From positions 71,556,144 to 71,620,143 of the forward strand of contig OX578276.1 of NCBI GenBank assembly GCA_951217055.1: DNA of 64,000 bases. Direction: 5' to 3'. The position numbers were made by a program, and so were the translations under genes. The notes under the pieces are model-generated. The model did not search any database. It was not told the origin of the DNA and saw only the letters and a list, made by a program, of their open reading frames with translations. Of the stretch, positions 22,091 to 39,016 are shown piece after piece (position 1 is the first letter of the stretch; the number at the start of each line of letters is the position of its first letter). This stretch comes from Gerris lacustris. Taxonomy: Eukaryota > Arthropoda > Insecta > Hemiptera > Gerridae.

Positions 22091-24544
22091 AATGACATAA
22101 ATCAATCATTTTCTTCACTGAAAATTCGATATAAACATTTACTTTAATTAAACAAACAGGAAATTAGGTTTGTTAAATGAAAAAAACTCGCTAATCGTGC
22201 GTTAAGGTGAAAAAAAAGGAATTATGAAACGCGCATGCGTAATGAATACAAGTACGTAAAGAATCACTTTCTATGTATCTAAACAGAGAATCAATGTTTA
22301 TATTTCGTATCAATCGTAGATAAAATAAATTAATACGGTTCTTAAAATTACTTCTTATCTTCTCATATGAATATTGTTAAGGTCTTTTTTCTGCAGAATT
22401 GTATCATTCTCCTCCATCATCTTGAAAACCGTCCCACCTCCCCCCAATCATTGGTTTTAATTTAGACTCGAATTTTATTATAAATTTAAGGATAAAATTA
22501 GTTTCTTATATTCATATCGGAGTATGATTTTTGACAACAAATTTAATGGTTCGGATTTTCATTTTTTCAGGTATCTTTTTTTGGCTCAAAATACTTTATA
22601 ATGTTGAAAACCATCAAAATCTCAATAAACAAAATCTAAAATAAATAAATAAGTAAATACCAGAAGTACGATAGTATTAATGACTTTTCGACAAAGTCGT
22701 TATTCGCACTTTTATGATTTATGGAAATGTTTTATTGTTAACGAATAATTTAATGGATATCTTTGTAATTATCACTGTGTTAACAATAATTTTATTTAAA
22801 TAATTTATAAATATAATAAATCAATTTAACAAATTTAATTTCCTTTAGATAATCCTCTGTACTGAGGATCTGCGACAATTTGCGGTTTTGTATTCCATTA
22901 GAGACTAAGTCTCCTTTGTTGTGATTACACCGCGGTCCGTTCATTAAGACTCGTTCTGGGAAACAACTGCCGAGAGAAACTTATAAAACAATTTCGGCTT
23001 TCGCGGCTAATTCTGTTTGAGCGTCGTTTTGGTCTAAAGAGAAACGGGAGCGGCTGCGGAGGAAGGGGGTTAAGGAAAAGAGTGAATAATCAACCAAGGG
23101 ATTTATATTGAGTTAATCGGATTTCGGCAGCCGCAAAGAGGAGTCGAAATGCGTTCCTAAGGCTAATCAGAGAGCCGGTTAAATTATGCTTCAATTTAAC
23201 CCTATTGAAGTTAGACCGCGAAAGCGCACTGAGACGCCTTTACTCGTGGATTCGGAATAATGTAATTTGGGCCTGCGTGTGTCAGGGGTCCTGTGAGGTC
23301 TCCATTGGATTAGGGCCCTCATGTAAAATTTCGTCGAAGCCTCTCCACATGCACCGTACACAAATAGAATTAGTCCTTCTCTGTGTAGCCGAGCCCTCAG
23401 CTCTTCAAACAAAGACAATGTTTTGTTTCACACTTAAGGGTACTCTAGAGACCTTATTCTGTCTTCTTACATTCATTTCTCTTTCTCTTTATACGACCCA
23501 AAAACAAGCCACTAATAAAAATAATATGTTTATTAGCTATTTAAGTTATTTGAACATTGGTCTGAATATAAATGTCACATTTTTAGTAGAAAATTAACAG
23601 CTTTTAATGCACTAATTTTTTCTTGTATACAAAACATTTATTAATAGTCACGATACTCCCTTAGAGTATATTGATAACATTTTTCTCGTTCAAAGGTATC
23701 TAGGTTTAATAAATAACAAGATATTACTGTAAACCTCCCTTGAGAATTATCAAGATTCGAGTAGAAATTAGGGTCGGTTAGGGTTGGCCGTAGTGTGCTC
23801 TGAGTAAGATGGGACTAGACAGATAGTAAACCCTCAGCATATTTTAGCTCTAGATGAAGATACTCCTCTCACTTTATCTTTCGCAGTATTAAATCATTTG
23901 GTGAAATGAATTAGCTCCGAACATTCAGTCCCTTCTACCACTCCCTAATTCATTTTTATTTCCGTCTTCAAGAAACGCAGTAGAACATTATTTATAAGGT
24001 GTAGGTAAAACTTTTTAGGTTTTTTTCGTTATTAATAAAGAAATCCAAGTTTTTTACAGAGATCAACAAATGCATTTTTCATAATTTTTACAACTCTCCC
24101 CCTTTTTCTTCGGCCTAAGAGCAAAGGGATTTAATTTTATTGGTGCTTTGAGACTCTCACTACCGATTAAGACTTTTTCAGTCTTTAAAGAAAAAACTTG
24201 AATTTCTTATTTAAGATTTCACCCTGGGGAAACACTTGGGGTTGTTACATAATCACCACTCCATTTACATATTTCTTTTTTTTTAAGGATTTTATTATTG
24301 CTTTCATTATGACTTTCTGCCTTGAATATTTAGCGGCTTTGATTTATATGGGCTTTCAAAAGCGCTCACCCACTTAAAAAGGAAAGAGAGTAATATTAAA
24401 AGCCTACAATATACTGTTGTTTTGTAATATAAATAAATTAAGACATAACATTTAAAATATTTACTCTATTGACTTGTCAACAATTTCAATTTTTATTATA
24501 TAAATTATTACTACTTATTGGCTTCAACATTACACATTCGGCAC
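22091..24544. other. No gene recognised; GC-richer patch
   Basis: The stretch 22900-23450 is GC-richer and contains a 130-codon plus-strand frame (23205-23597) that resembles no family I know and overlaps an opposing 75-codon frame. I treat both as chance. The rest is AT-rich. Confidence 0.4.
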
Positions 24545-25033
24545 TCCTTTGTTTCTTGATGTCCAGCCTGGTAATATTCTTTATACCAACCTATATACTA
24601 AGGACATATTCAATTTTATACAAGGGAGAGATTATATTCCGTTGTCTAAAAAGAACTTTAGGATAAAGGAACATCACCAATCTGCAATTAGAAATATAAA
24701 AAATAAACTGCCAATTAGTGTGGCACATAGCTTCCTCACATCCTAGAACGAACTTTATTGATTTTTTACCTTTACAAGCCATTATTAGGTCCTTTGTTTC
24801 GTGATGTCCAGCCTGGTAATATTCTTTATACCAACCTATATACTAAGGACATATTCAATTTTATACAAGGGAGAGATTATATTCCGTTGTCTAAAAAGAA
24901 CTTTAGGATAAAGGAACATCACCAATCTGCAATTAGAAATATAAAAAATAAACTGCCAATTAGTGTGGCACATAGCTTCCTCACATCCTAGAACGAACTT
25001 TATTGATTTTTTACCTTTACAAGCCATTATTGT
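24545..25033. repeat. Tandem duplication, two 245-bp units
   Basis: The sequence from CTTTGTTT(C)TTGATGTCCA to TTTACAAGCCATTATT occurs twice in direct repeat with a period of 245 bp (24545-24789 and 24790-25033) and almost no differences, so the duplication looks recent. The end of each unit contains CTGCCAATTAGTGTGGCACA, the reverse of the family C 3' block. Confidence 0.8.
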
Positions 25034-25595
25034 CTCATTTATTTAATTGTTTCTCCCGTTTATTTATTGTCAAAATTGGGTTTTTTTTTTGTTTTTTTTA
25101 CTTGAATTAGAGTATCAATTTAGCAAAAGTTAATGAGCGCAGAAGGTTGAAATTAATCTGGTGCTATTTGCAGGCTACTTTCGACAAACCATCCAAATTT
25201 CATAACAATCAGAAGAGTACTTTTGAAGATATAGGTGTAAATAAATGTATGTTTGTGCGTATGTGGAAGAGAAGCAAATGGGCACGAAAAAATTAAACTT
25301 ATATGGACTCATGGGACCAGCAATGGGCTAATTGTGACCTACCGTCAAAATATCATTACCATCGGATGTGTAGTTTTTAAGATATGCTGGTTTGCAAAAT
25401 TTGAGCTACAGACCGACAGACAGCCATGGAACCAAAAATGTTCCCTGATGTCTGAAAGATATTTCTGTCTTGGAATTTTTTAGATTTTTTTTACAGATTC
25501 TGTCTTGGAATTTTTTAAATCGGAGACATAAAATATTTTCGTTCTTCAGAACGATCATACAGCTTCTTGTTACCTTCGGTAAGCTCGGAAGCAAC
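24700..25595 (-). mobile_element. HINE-like element, family C, copy 3
   Basis: Minus-strand copy. The 3' block lies in the 245-bp duplication. Next come TAGCAAAAGTTAATGAGCGC, GGTTGAAATTAATCTGGTGC, TTTCGACAAACCATCCAAAT, the GACCGACAGACAGCCATGG microsatellite vestige, a small TTTCTGTCTTGGAATTTTTT duplication near 25465-25515, and the 5' end TTACCTTCGGTAAGCTCGG-AAGCAA. Confidence 0.65.
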
Positions 25596-25924
25596 AAGTG
25601 AATACAATGCTGTGTGAAACGAAGAATTTCCAATATTTGTTTTAATTGACCGAAGAAAAATAATAATAGAATAAACGCGTCAAGAGGCTTTGATTTAGTA
25701 ATCAACTAATACTAAATCCGTAATTGATAGAGACGATCTCGTTAATAAAAAACTACTGACCCGATAGACTTTGTCCTGCCTCTAATATTTCAAACATATG
25801 CCCATATCTAGAGAAACAACGAAAATCGACATCTAACATAATCTGGCCCACATGAAATCCTTACTCTGAACCTAACGAAGATACAGAACGAAAATAAGCT
25901 CCATCGTATAAGAGGTTCAAAAGT

Positions 25925-27220
25925 TTTAAATTGAATGATAGGCCGACAGACAGATATCCAAAAATGTTCCTTGTTGGGTAAAACGGATTTACATGAATAA
26001 AAGTATCAGTTTAGCAAAATTTAAAGAGCGCCGACGCACAGTGTGGTATTTTCCCAATCTAGCTGGACAAAATTATTTGTTTGTAAAATATTTAATTTTG
26101 GTAATCTAATTTTTGTTTTCTAGGTATATATGAAATAGATTTAAATAAACTAAAGGATTTTATTATTTGTAAATACATTTGAAGATATATGTATGTACAG
26201 TTTATAATTTTTTTTATATATTAGATGCAAATCGCATTGCTTCTCATGGTTTACATTGTAATGTTGCACAGTTTTGGTATACACAGCCTTTGATTTATTA
26301 GATTGATTTGCCGTAGTTACCCAAACTTCACAAGGCTTTATGTTTAGAAAAACGTCAATAATATAGTGGGATATTGTGGGATTCCCAATTTAAAATTTAC
26401 CCGAATATTTCATTATTTTTCATTGCATGAAAGACAAATTATATATGTTAAAAAAATAAAAAAAGTTTTTTTTTTTAAAAAAAAGTGGGTACTTACCTTT
26501 CAGGGGCTCCATTTAATGTCATTCTACACGATTAAAGCCAAAAAAAAGTGCAAAAATATTTTTAAATTGAAAGTGTTTGAACCAAGGCTAGTTACAAACT
26601 GATGAATAAATATTCTAAAGTATTTTTTTGGACTATGATCTACAAACCCGTAATATCTTTGAATTAATTTTCTGGTTGATTTTTTTTACTTTTAGACTTT
26701 CCTTGTATCATTAAACTGCTTTTTGATTTGTTTTTTTTAATTAAATTTTTATACTTTTGTCCAGCTAGATTTGGAAAATCCCGCACTGTGCGACGGCTGA
26801 AATTATTATGGGAGTCATTTTTAGGCAATGTTCAATAAAGTATCAAAATTTTATTAAAAATATATTAATAGGTACTTTTAATGATATAGATGCAAATGAT
26901 TGTGTGCACGTGGAAGAAAATTAAGGGGCGCCGAAGGTTGAAACTCATATGGGACCAACAACGGGCTAATTTTGACCTACCATTCAAATTTCACTAAAAT
27001 CGGACGAGTAGTTTTTAAAATATGTTGGTTCATAAAAATTGAACGACAGGCTGACAGACAGACATGGGACCAAAACTTTTCCGTGCTGGATGAAACGGAT
27101 TTCTGTCCAGGAATTTTCGAAATATGAGACATAAAACATATTCGTTCTTCAGAGGGATTACATAGCTTCTGCTACCTTTGATCAGCTCGTCAGCTCGGAA
27201 ACAAAAGTGGGAAACAATTA
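25925..27220 (-). mobile_element. HINE-like element, family C, copy 4 (holds a Transib)
   Basis: Reverse-oriented family C sequence. The part before 26037 ends TTAGCAAAATTTAAAGAGCGC and the part after 26790 continues GGCTGAAATTATTATGGGAG, so a Transib element split it. It continues to GACAGACAGACATGGGACC and the 5' end at about 27215 (TACCTTTGATCAGCTCG). The stretch near 25940 begins with a second microsatellite fragment (GCCGACAGACAGATATCC), perhaps from another, fused copy. Confidence 0.6.
26037..26790. mobile_element. Non-autonomous Transib element with CGACG target duplication
   Basis: Ends are CACAGTGTGGTATTTTCCCA and its inverse TGGAAAATCCCGCACTGTG, extending inward over AATCTAGCTGGACAAAA on both sides (about 36 bp). 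The 5-bp sequence CGACG lies on both sides (26032-26036 and 26791-26795). The CACAGTG start and a 5-bp CGNCG-type duplication are the known signature of Transib, the DNA transposon superfamily related to RAG1. The 754 bp carry no transposase; the inner sequence is AT-rich with T runs. Confidence 0.85.
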
Positions 27221-28260
27221 TATAAAACTAAATATAGAGTTGTAAAACCACAACATCAAAAAGTACGTGAAAGAATGGGAGGAGGTATATGTACTACACT
27301 AATTGGCAGACTATTTTTGCTAATTTCCCTTTAAATCTGCTCCTTACATAATATGTCCTAGAAATAATAAAGTTCAGTCTATAGCCTGTTTGAGTTGATA
27401 GAATTGCCTAGCGTTATGTTAGGTTGGCTATTGCTGTTTGTTGCCTCCACAGCGCTGTGAGTTAGTCCCTAGCTCAGACCCTTGTTCCCGATTAGCCGCC
27501 TATTCTCCAAGGCACGATGTCCCCTTCTTCCCTATTCAAATACAACCCCTCTCTAACCAAATCCAAACCCTATTCAACTCGTGGCAAATTCGATAAAGTC
27601 AAATTTCATTCAATTAGGCCATGTTTTAGCTTTTACTTAGATTCCCCTCTTGTATTTAACCAGAAGGGAAGCCAGTTATAAACCACATATTCTCCTAGAA
27701 TGTACCACAATTGCAATTAATAATTATATTAATACACAAATTGTTCCATGATAGATTACTGAAGAGGAGTTTATTTCTATTTTGTGTTTTCGAGAAAGAG
27801 CCATTCTTTATAAAACGCCTGCTTGTTCTTAAACATCTAATAATTTATACAGGGCTTACTAAGAGTTAACTACCATTCATTTTTGATGGTATAGAAAAAT
27901 GTACTTATAAAAGTGGTTCAGAATTATTGTAAAAAATAAAAATAAATAAATTTTAAATATTATATTTTGTGAATTATTAAATTTTAGTTTATTTTATGAA
28001 ATATTGAATTTGTTTATTTTGTAAAAATAAAAAATCCAACTCCAACTAGTAGCTCACACTGAATTTTAATAATAATCAAATAGGTTAATAGTGTGGATAA
28101 GTTAAAGCAAAGAAAGATACGAGAAAGGTATTTCCAATATTACCATTATTATAATTACCCTTCAGCACATTCAAAATGCTTGTAAAGAAATTATAAGTAG
28201 AACATTTGCGCTTAAGTAGGACGTATTACATTTGAACGATCTTTTCTTAAATTTCAACAT
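27221..28260. other. No gene recognised; a stray family C 3' fragment
   Basis: GTACTACACTAATTGGCAGA near 27290 is the 3' block of family C in plus orientation with no element attached. The remainder shows nothing identifiable. Confidence 0.45.
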
Positions 28261-28455
28261 TTACTACGTTCACACATCGTTTTGAAAGCGTTTCGGATCC
28301 AATTCGTTTTCAAAACGATTCGCTTTCACACAACAAAAAATACAAGTGATCGAAACATTTGTTTTCGATGTCTCATAACGATGACGTCACGAGTAAAACC
28401 CTCTTTCTTGTTACCTAATATGCCCGCGAATTTTACATATTATTTACAAGTTATT

Positions 28456-28745
28456 AATAGTACATTACGCGTCTAGTGCGGAAAGTAGCATTTTGCATGC
28501 GAGTGTGGAGTTTGCATCCGAGCGATAGCGAGGGTAGTAAAACCACACGAGCAATGCAAAATGCCGTTTTCGCACGAGTCGCGTACCGTACTTTATCTAC
28601 GATTGTTAGATTTAAATAATAAATAATAAACTTCCTGTATGTAAGTTCGTATTTCTCTTTTGATAATGATGACATTAATTCATTAGTTGAATTTTGTGCG
28701 AAATTAATTATTTCGGGAGGCGTATTATTCTCCTCATATTCGTCA
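28456..28745. repeat. Dispersed repeat 'ACGCGTCTAGTGCGG', copy 2
   Basis: Close copy of 21816-22090 with the same foldback first half and the same CTTCCTGTATGTAAGTTCGT second half. It stops exactly where LINE sequence begins (GTCATC|CTAGGGCCAA). Confidence 0.65.
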
Positions 28746-29673
28746 TCCTAGGGCCAATACTGTATACCATTTTCACTTCCGACATCCCTGAACATCCTGC
28801 CACCACTTTAGCATCCTTTGCTGATGATAAATGTATTTTATGGTCTAATGTATCGCCTAGAATAGCATCTGATCAAGTACAGGAACATCTTTTACTCCTG
28901 GAAACCTGGCTCAAGAAATGGAGAATAAAAATTAATGAAAACAAAAGTGTCCATGTGACGTTTAGTTTAAGACATGGCATATGTGAACCAATATTCCTTA
29001 ACCAAATTCCTATCCCTCACTCCAGTTCTGTTCGCTACCTTGGATTTCACCTAGACCGCCGTTTGACCTGGGCACACCACACAAAACTTAAACGACAAGA
29101 CTGCAACCAACGCTACAAACTTTTACATAGACTTCTACCCCATACATCTAAACTCAGCACACATAACAAATTAATCATATATAACACAATAATTAAGCCC
29201 ATATGGTCATACGGTATTGAACTCTGGGGTTGCACCAAGCGTTCCAACTCCTACCGCATCCAATCCCTACAGTCCAAAATCCTAAGAAGAATAGTCAACG
29301 CTCCTTTTTATATGTTTCTAACATCACCCTTAACAATGACCTTAAAGTCCCTTTCGTCCACGACCTAGCCATATCCCGATACAAATCCTTTCATGACTCC
29401 ATATCCCAACATCCCAATTCTTTAATCCACAACCTATCATTACCATTCATTCCTGGAAATCCTCCAGGCAGTGGCCAAGCGATTTATTGAACAATACTTA
29501 ACCATTTTTTTTATATTATTATTTATGTAATATCCCAAGTCAGTATTTGTGAGTACTGTTATGGACAGTCCCTCACTTCATGTCAATCATGTCATTGTAA
29601 CAACAAGCATCAAAATTGCTTATAACATGTGTATTATGTAGTTGCAATTTTCAAATAAAATTAAAAAAAAAAA
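28746..29673 (+). pseudogene. 5'-truncated Jockey-like LINE, reverse transcriptase C-terminal part
   Basis: Reads as the second half of a non-LTR reverse transcriptase: LGPILYTIFTSDIP, the catalytic FADD motif (codons near 28817-28828), LLLETWLKKWRIKINENKS, VRYLGFHLDRRLTW, IIKPIWSYGIELWG and SKILRRIVNAP. These blocks are typical of Jockey-clade elements. Near 29305-29320 the frame shifts; the continuation (NDLKVPFVHDLAISRYKSFH...PFIPGNPPG) is in another frame, so the copy is dead. It ends with AATAAA (29654-29659) and an A run (29663-29673). The upstream codons from 28694 belong to the host repeat. Confidence 0.85.
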
Positions 29674-30493
29674 GAAGAAGAGGTTTAAAAAAAGAAACGG
29701 AAGTTCACAAAAATAAAGAAATAAAAAAGTGGAAAGAGTAAAATAACCTGATATCTCGATCCCCTCCACGACCTGTCCATACAAGCGTTTTGAAATTCAA
29801 TCCCCCGTTCCGATCACGAATTTTTGGTGGAGCGGATTTAAACCAATACGATCCGTCGTTCTCCGTTTATACAGCGTTTTGAACTAGCGGATCGTTTTCA
29901 AAACGGTTTTCAAAACGATGTGTGAACGTAGTAACTGTTATAGTTAGATAGTTTTAGTCATAACAGTTTTTTATTATTGGTAAATATTACAATTGTTAAA
30001 AAGCTAAACAAAAACTTTGTAATACATATATTTTATTTTAAGAAATGAACTGCAATTTAATAATTAATAGGTTTTGGATATTCTAAACCAAACTTTTTTT
30101 TTATTTATTATTTTTCTACACTATAAAAATTAATTATAACAATCAGCTTATCTAACTTAAGTTATATACAGCACAGTTGCAACACTGATTAGGAGACCCT
30201 ATCCAGGAGGTACTCCAATAAATAACTTAATAATTTGTTGTATAAATAATTAATACCACTTATTACAAAACTAACGGTCAACAATAACGGTACTTCACTC
30301 TTATGCATATTTTTAATCTTTTAAAATAATTGAACACCCCTTACAAAAATCAAGAAAACAAAATAATGTTTGGTACTTAGTGTAGGAACAAGCAGGAGTT
30401 TTTAAACACTATGACTTTAAGTGGTAAATATTGGTAAATATATATATACATAAAACTTTTGCGTTTGCCCTTTAATTATATCCAGCCGTTTAT

Positions 30494-35171
<4,678 letters not shown>

Positions 35172-35700
35172 AGCTAGTCTGATAATGAAATTTGAATGGT
35201 AGGTCATAATTAGCCCATATAAGTTTCAACCTTCGGCGTTGTTTTTATTTTTTTACATGAATAAAATGATCAATTTAGCAATATGTAAAGAGCACAGAGG
35301 CTGTTAAACATAATATGGGATAATCTGTGGGCTATATTCGACAAACCTTCCAAATTTCTTTTTAATCAGATGAGTGCTTTCAAAAAATAGGTGTGAATAA
35401 GAAAAAGTAGGTATCACGTGGAAGAAAGCAATAAGCGCGAAAGGTTGAAATTAATATGACCAACAATAGATTAATATGACCAAGAGTAGATAAATATGAC
35501 CGAGAATAGATCAATTATGACCTACCACCCAAATTCCATTCAAATTAAACGAGTAGTTTTTATTTTTAGCAAAAATCGTAGACAGGTCCGACGAACAGAA
35601 AATTCTCTGATGCCTGAAACAGATTTCTGTCTTAAATATTTGGATTTGGAGACGATTACATAGCTTCTGTTGCCGGCACAGTAAGCTCGGAAGCAATAGA
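35172..35700 (-). mobile_element. HINE-like element, family C, copies 5 (inverted pair of fragments)
   Basis: A short plus-strand fragment (GAAATTTGAATGGTAGGTCA, AGCCCATATAAGTTTCAACC) to about 35240 is followed directly by a minus-strand copy running from TCAATTTAGCAATATGTAAAG through GACAGGTCCGACGAACAG to GTAAGCTCGGAAGCAA. An insertion AATATGACCAA is repeated around 35455-35515. Confidence 0.55.
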
Positions 35701-37033
35701 GGGGGGGTCAAAAACTATACCTAATATAATATATTTCTAGTCCGGCCGTCCTCCTCTTTCATTTTACATCCCACATGATACAATTCCGTTTAATAAAATG
35801 TTTCATTCCTTTGTTTATAAGTGAAAATTTTTGGAGAATCTCTATATTTTTCCTGTGTTTTGTTGTTACACATGAAATAACTCACATTTTAAAATTTTTG
35901 TGTTGTTATTTTTGGACATAAGGTGCGTCACACAATCAAACGTAGAGGAAATTTCAAGGTTCCTTAATTTTTTTACAACTAATGTTGAAAAAATGGAGAC
36001 ATTTGTTGTGACAAAGGCAAGTTAATTTTTTTAATATTATTAATTCCTTTACCTTATATTTTTTTAGCTTTAAGATAAATAGGTAAGTCAAACTTACTTT
36101 ATTATTTACCTTTAAAGTAATATCACCCAAAACTAAGAAGAAACTAGAGAGTATAATTTCTTTTTCTGGAATAGATATCTGCTTTCGAATTGAAGAAGAA
36201 ATCGAAAAGCTTGCATTGTCGACAAGTTAAAATCCCTTTTACTAGATTGTTACCGATATCATTTTGATCCTAGTATATACGCATAAGGGGTTTTGTATCC
36301 AAAAGTTATTGGTTACAAATCGGGTGGATTCGGAGTGGGAGAAAATAAAAGTGTAGTAGCGTCGTTATATTATATAATAGGAATGCCGCAATAGAGGAAT
36401 ATTGTTGTTTTTCTGTTTAGAAGGTGGAATATTTTGTCGATGGTGTAGGGAGCTGATCCGGTGGTAACGTGAGGGCATGGTATCGGGGATTTGTCTCGAT
36501 CGGGATCACTTGTTTCACGTGACGCTACAACGGTGGGATCAGCGGCTTCCACCGTTACCGCTCCTTCCTCTGTCTTTAACTTTTTGAAAAATGATCTTTA
36601 AGAGGGTGGAATGGGAAGGTTTCTTGTCTCCTTCTCTTTAGGGCGAAGCGAGGTCATGCATATTGTATGTAGGCTAGAGGTCTTATCCACTTAGACTGCG
36701 GGTGGGGGCCGGGGGTCCTGCCCCACAACCCTGGCCTAGGAGACGCCTTCAGGGTAGCACCATTAATAATATCAGTGTTACTCCCTCATCCTTTCTTTAG
36801 CTTAAGCACCCGCCAATCTACATCATAATAAGAGTATTTTTCAACATTATAACACACTTCTTATGCTGCAGGGATTTATTTCACTATATACAGGCATGTT
36901 TAGTTTACCAAGGAAAGCATAGGCTAAATAATGATAATAGGTAATACTAAAAATACTTTCCAAACTACTATTTTGTTTGAATATAATATTTTATAACTAT
37001 TTCTTTTTTTGTCCAATTGAAATTCCTCTTTGA
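35701..37033. other. No gene recognised
   Basis: AT-rich to mixed sequence. The patch 36370-36770 is GC-richer with a 60-codon minus-strand frame of no known family. Confidence 0.4.
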
Positions 37034-37716
37034 CAGGGTGGTCCATAAGTCTCCCCCCCCCCCTTAAATTTGAATGGTTTCAGATAAATTAATGAAACTA
37101 GGGGGATCTGTACCATGTATAGAGAAGATTGTATATTCATTTACATCGCGCACTGGAGGGCATCCGCCCTATTTACCCCTAGGACATTCAACTTAAAAAA
37201 TTTCCAATTGGAATGTGTATTTTTGATAGCTGATTTAGAGTCTATGGCCAAAAATAAGAAATTTTTACATTTTTTCCACCTACAATGTTTGACTCCGTGT
37301 ATAGGGGAAAATGTATAATCATGGTAGATTTCAGTGCACTTGTGTAGGAAGAAAAAGTCCCAAACAAAACGAAATAAAGACAAAAATTAGTCCTAAAAAC
37401 AAGTATTGAAAAAAGAAGAATTAAAATACTAAGAAAACTACTGAAACAACTCTATAAACATTAGAAAAAGCTATGTATTTTAAAAGGTTTAAATAAATAT
37501 AAAGACAAATAGGAAATGATAGTTGCCATTTATCCAGTAATTTAGTATTTATTATACGTCTTGGGAGAAAGGCATAATTATCAAATAAAATGTGATTTTA
37601 CTGCGCTAGTGGATGAATACAAACTTCCCTTTACATGGTACAGATCCCCCAAGTTTCTTAATTCATCTCAAACCGTTTTAAAATTTAAAAGGGGGGGGGA
37701 CTTTTGGACCACCATG
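37034..37716. mobile_element. TIR/foldback element 'GTGGTCCAAAAGTC', copy 2
   Basis: Starts CAGGGTGGTCCATAAGTCTC with a C run and ends GGGGGGGGGACTTTTGGACC-ACCATG. Internal AAATTAATGAAACTAGGGGG and GATCTGTACCATGTA match the first copy. The middle is diverged, so no TTTGCCCCCTA block pair remains intact. Confidence 0.7.
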
Positions 37717-38781
37717 TATATTGTTTAATTGCTCTTTAGCTTACGATGCAATATGAAGACCAAGTTCCGAAAAAGTTTAATTGGAACAAGATTTCACGAA
37801 ATAACCAGCTTAGGATGTTGCTTCATGTAACAAATTAAACTTGAATGATTCTCTTCAGTTTTAAGTAACTAAGTAGTATTAGAAACAACACTCAACTGTA
37901 TGGAATCTCGCTGTTATTTTTAGACGACAGAGTGTGGTTACCAAACAGTTGCCAAGGTTTGCGACCGGTCATACGTGATTGGAAGTATATACGGCATTGG
38001 AATTAGATATTTCAGTACTTGCCAACAATACTAATGTTTTCTTGTCTTGGTTCTATACTTGCATGTTATTAATTCTTTTTGTGAGATCCGAATATTTGAA
38101 ACAGGTATTTACATTAAAATTATAACTAGTAACATATTAAATAATTATTAATGTTATAATCATTTTAATTTGTAAACCAATTGAAATTACATTTAAGAAT
38201 GTGTGATTGATAAGTAAAATATTATAACACGTGTTAAAATGAAGAGAGCCAGTAGATAATAAACGAAAAAATAACCTCATCTCATTTTTTCACTAATAAA
38301 TTTAATTTTTTAAAAAAAAATGTTTTAATGTATTTTAAGAACCCATTGGTTCATTGCCGTTTTATGTCTTATTAGATACATCTGATTCTTAGGGTTGCCC
38401 ATTGGTTTTAGTTTGTCTATAGAAATACGCAAGGGATTCGATAAGAAAGGGATAAGCTATTGTTTCGCTTATCAGGGCAATCGTAAACTAGAAGAGAAGT
38501 GCGGACAAAGGAAACTAACTCCTAAATACTGACCGGTGTTGGGGAAATGGCTTTTTGGAAGGGAAGGAATAGACCTCGGGTAATTGAATCCCTTCCAGCG
38601 GCCTTATCGACTTACGATACTAGCTAGGCCTGAAAATGTACTGCCATGTTTGTTCAGTAGAAAATTTACTTTGAATGTTACTTTAACTTTATTATTACAT
38701 TTAGTAATGTATATAAAAATTTGTCATATTATACACCCAGGACAAAATAAATTGCATTTATGACGTCTAAGGAATACTAAG
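37717..38781. other. No gene recognised
   Basis: Mixed sequence with no recognisable element or exon. Confidence 0.45.
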
Positions 38782-39016
38782 GTACTTATTTAGATTGTTA
38801 CTCCCCTATGATTTTTTAGAATTTAAATGACTTTGACTAAATAACTATTAAGACAAAGGGATGTTTAGTCCAATGTGCTTTGGGACAAAGGAATATCACA
38901 CTTGTTTTTATAAGGGGAGTAACAGTCTAAAGTCGAACATCCCGTACACCTTCTTTAGATTGTGACTCCCCTCTGTTTTATTTATAAGGGGAGTAACAAT
39001 CTAAAGAAGTGCCGGA
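38782..39016. mobile_element. Composite foldback MITE, copy 2
   Basis: Reverse-oriented relative of 9010-9250: TTTAGATTGTTACTCCCCTA at the left and GGGGAGTAACAATCTAAAG-AAGTGCCGG at the right, with the extra internal pair. The GTGCCGG edge matches the sequence into which the hAT at 7281 inserted. Confidence 0.75.

Larger units (their letters stand above)
28261..29934. mobile_element. TIR element 'TACTACGTTCACACATCG', interrupted by other repeats
   Basis: Left end TTACTACGTTCACACATCGT-TTTGAAA and right end TTTCAAAACG-ATGTGTGAACGTAGTAA are perfect 27-bp inverse copies. Sub-repeats of CGTTTTGAAA and GCGGATC occur near both ends. The interior holds the dispersed repeat at 28456 and a truncated LINE. 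The superfamily is not determined; the target duplication is unclear. Confidence 0.7.

Noticed and set aside
23205..23597. 130-codon plus-strand frame in a GC-richer patch
   Set aside because: No recognisable domain, an opposing frame of similar quality, and no splice context.
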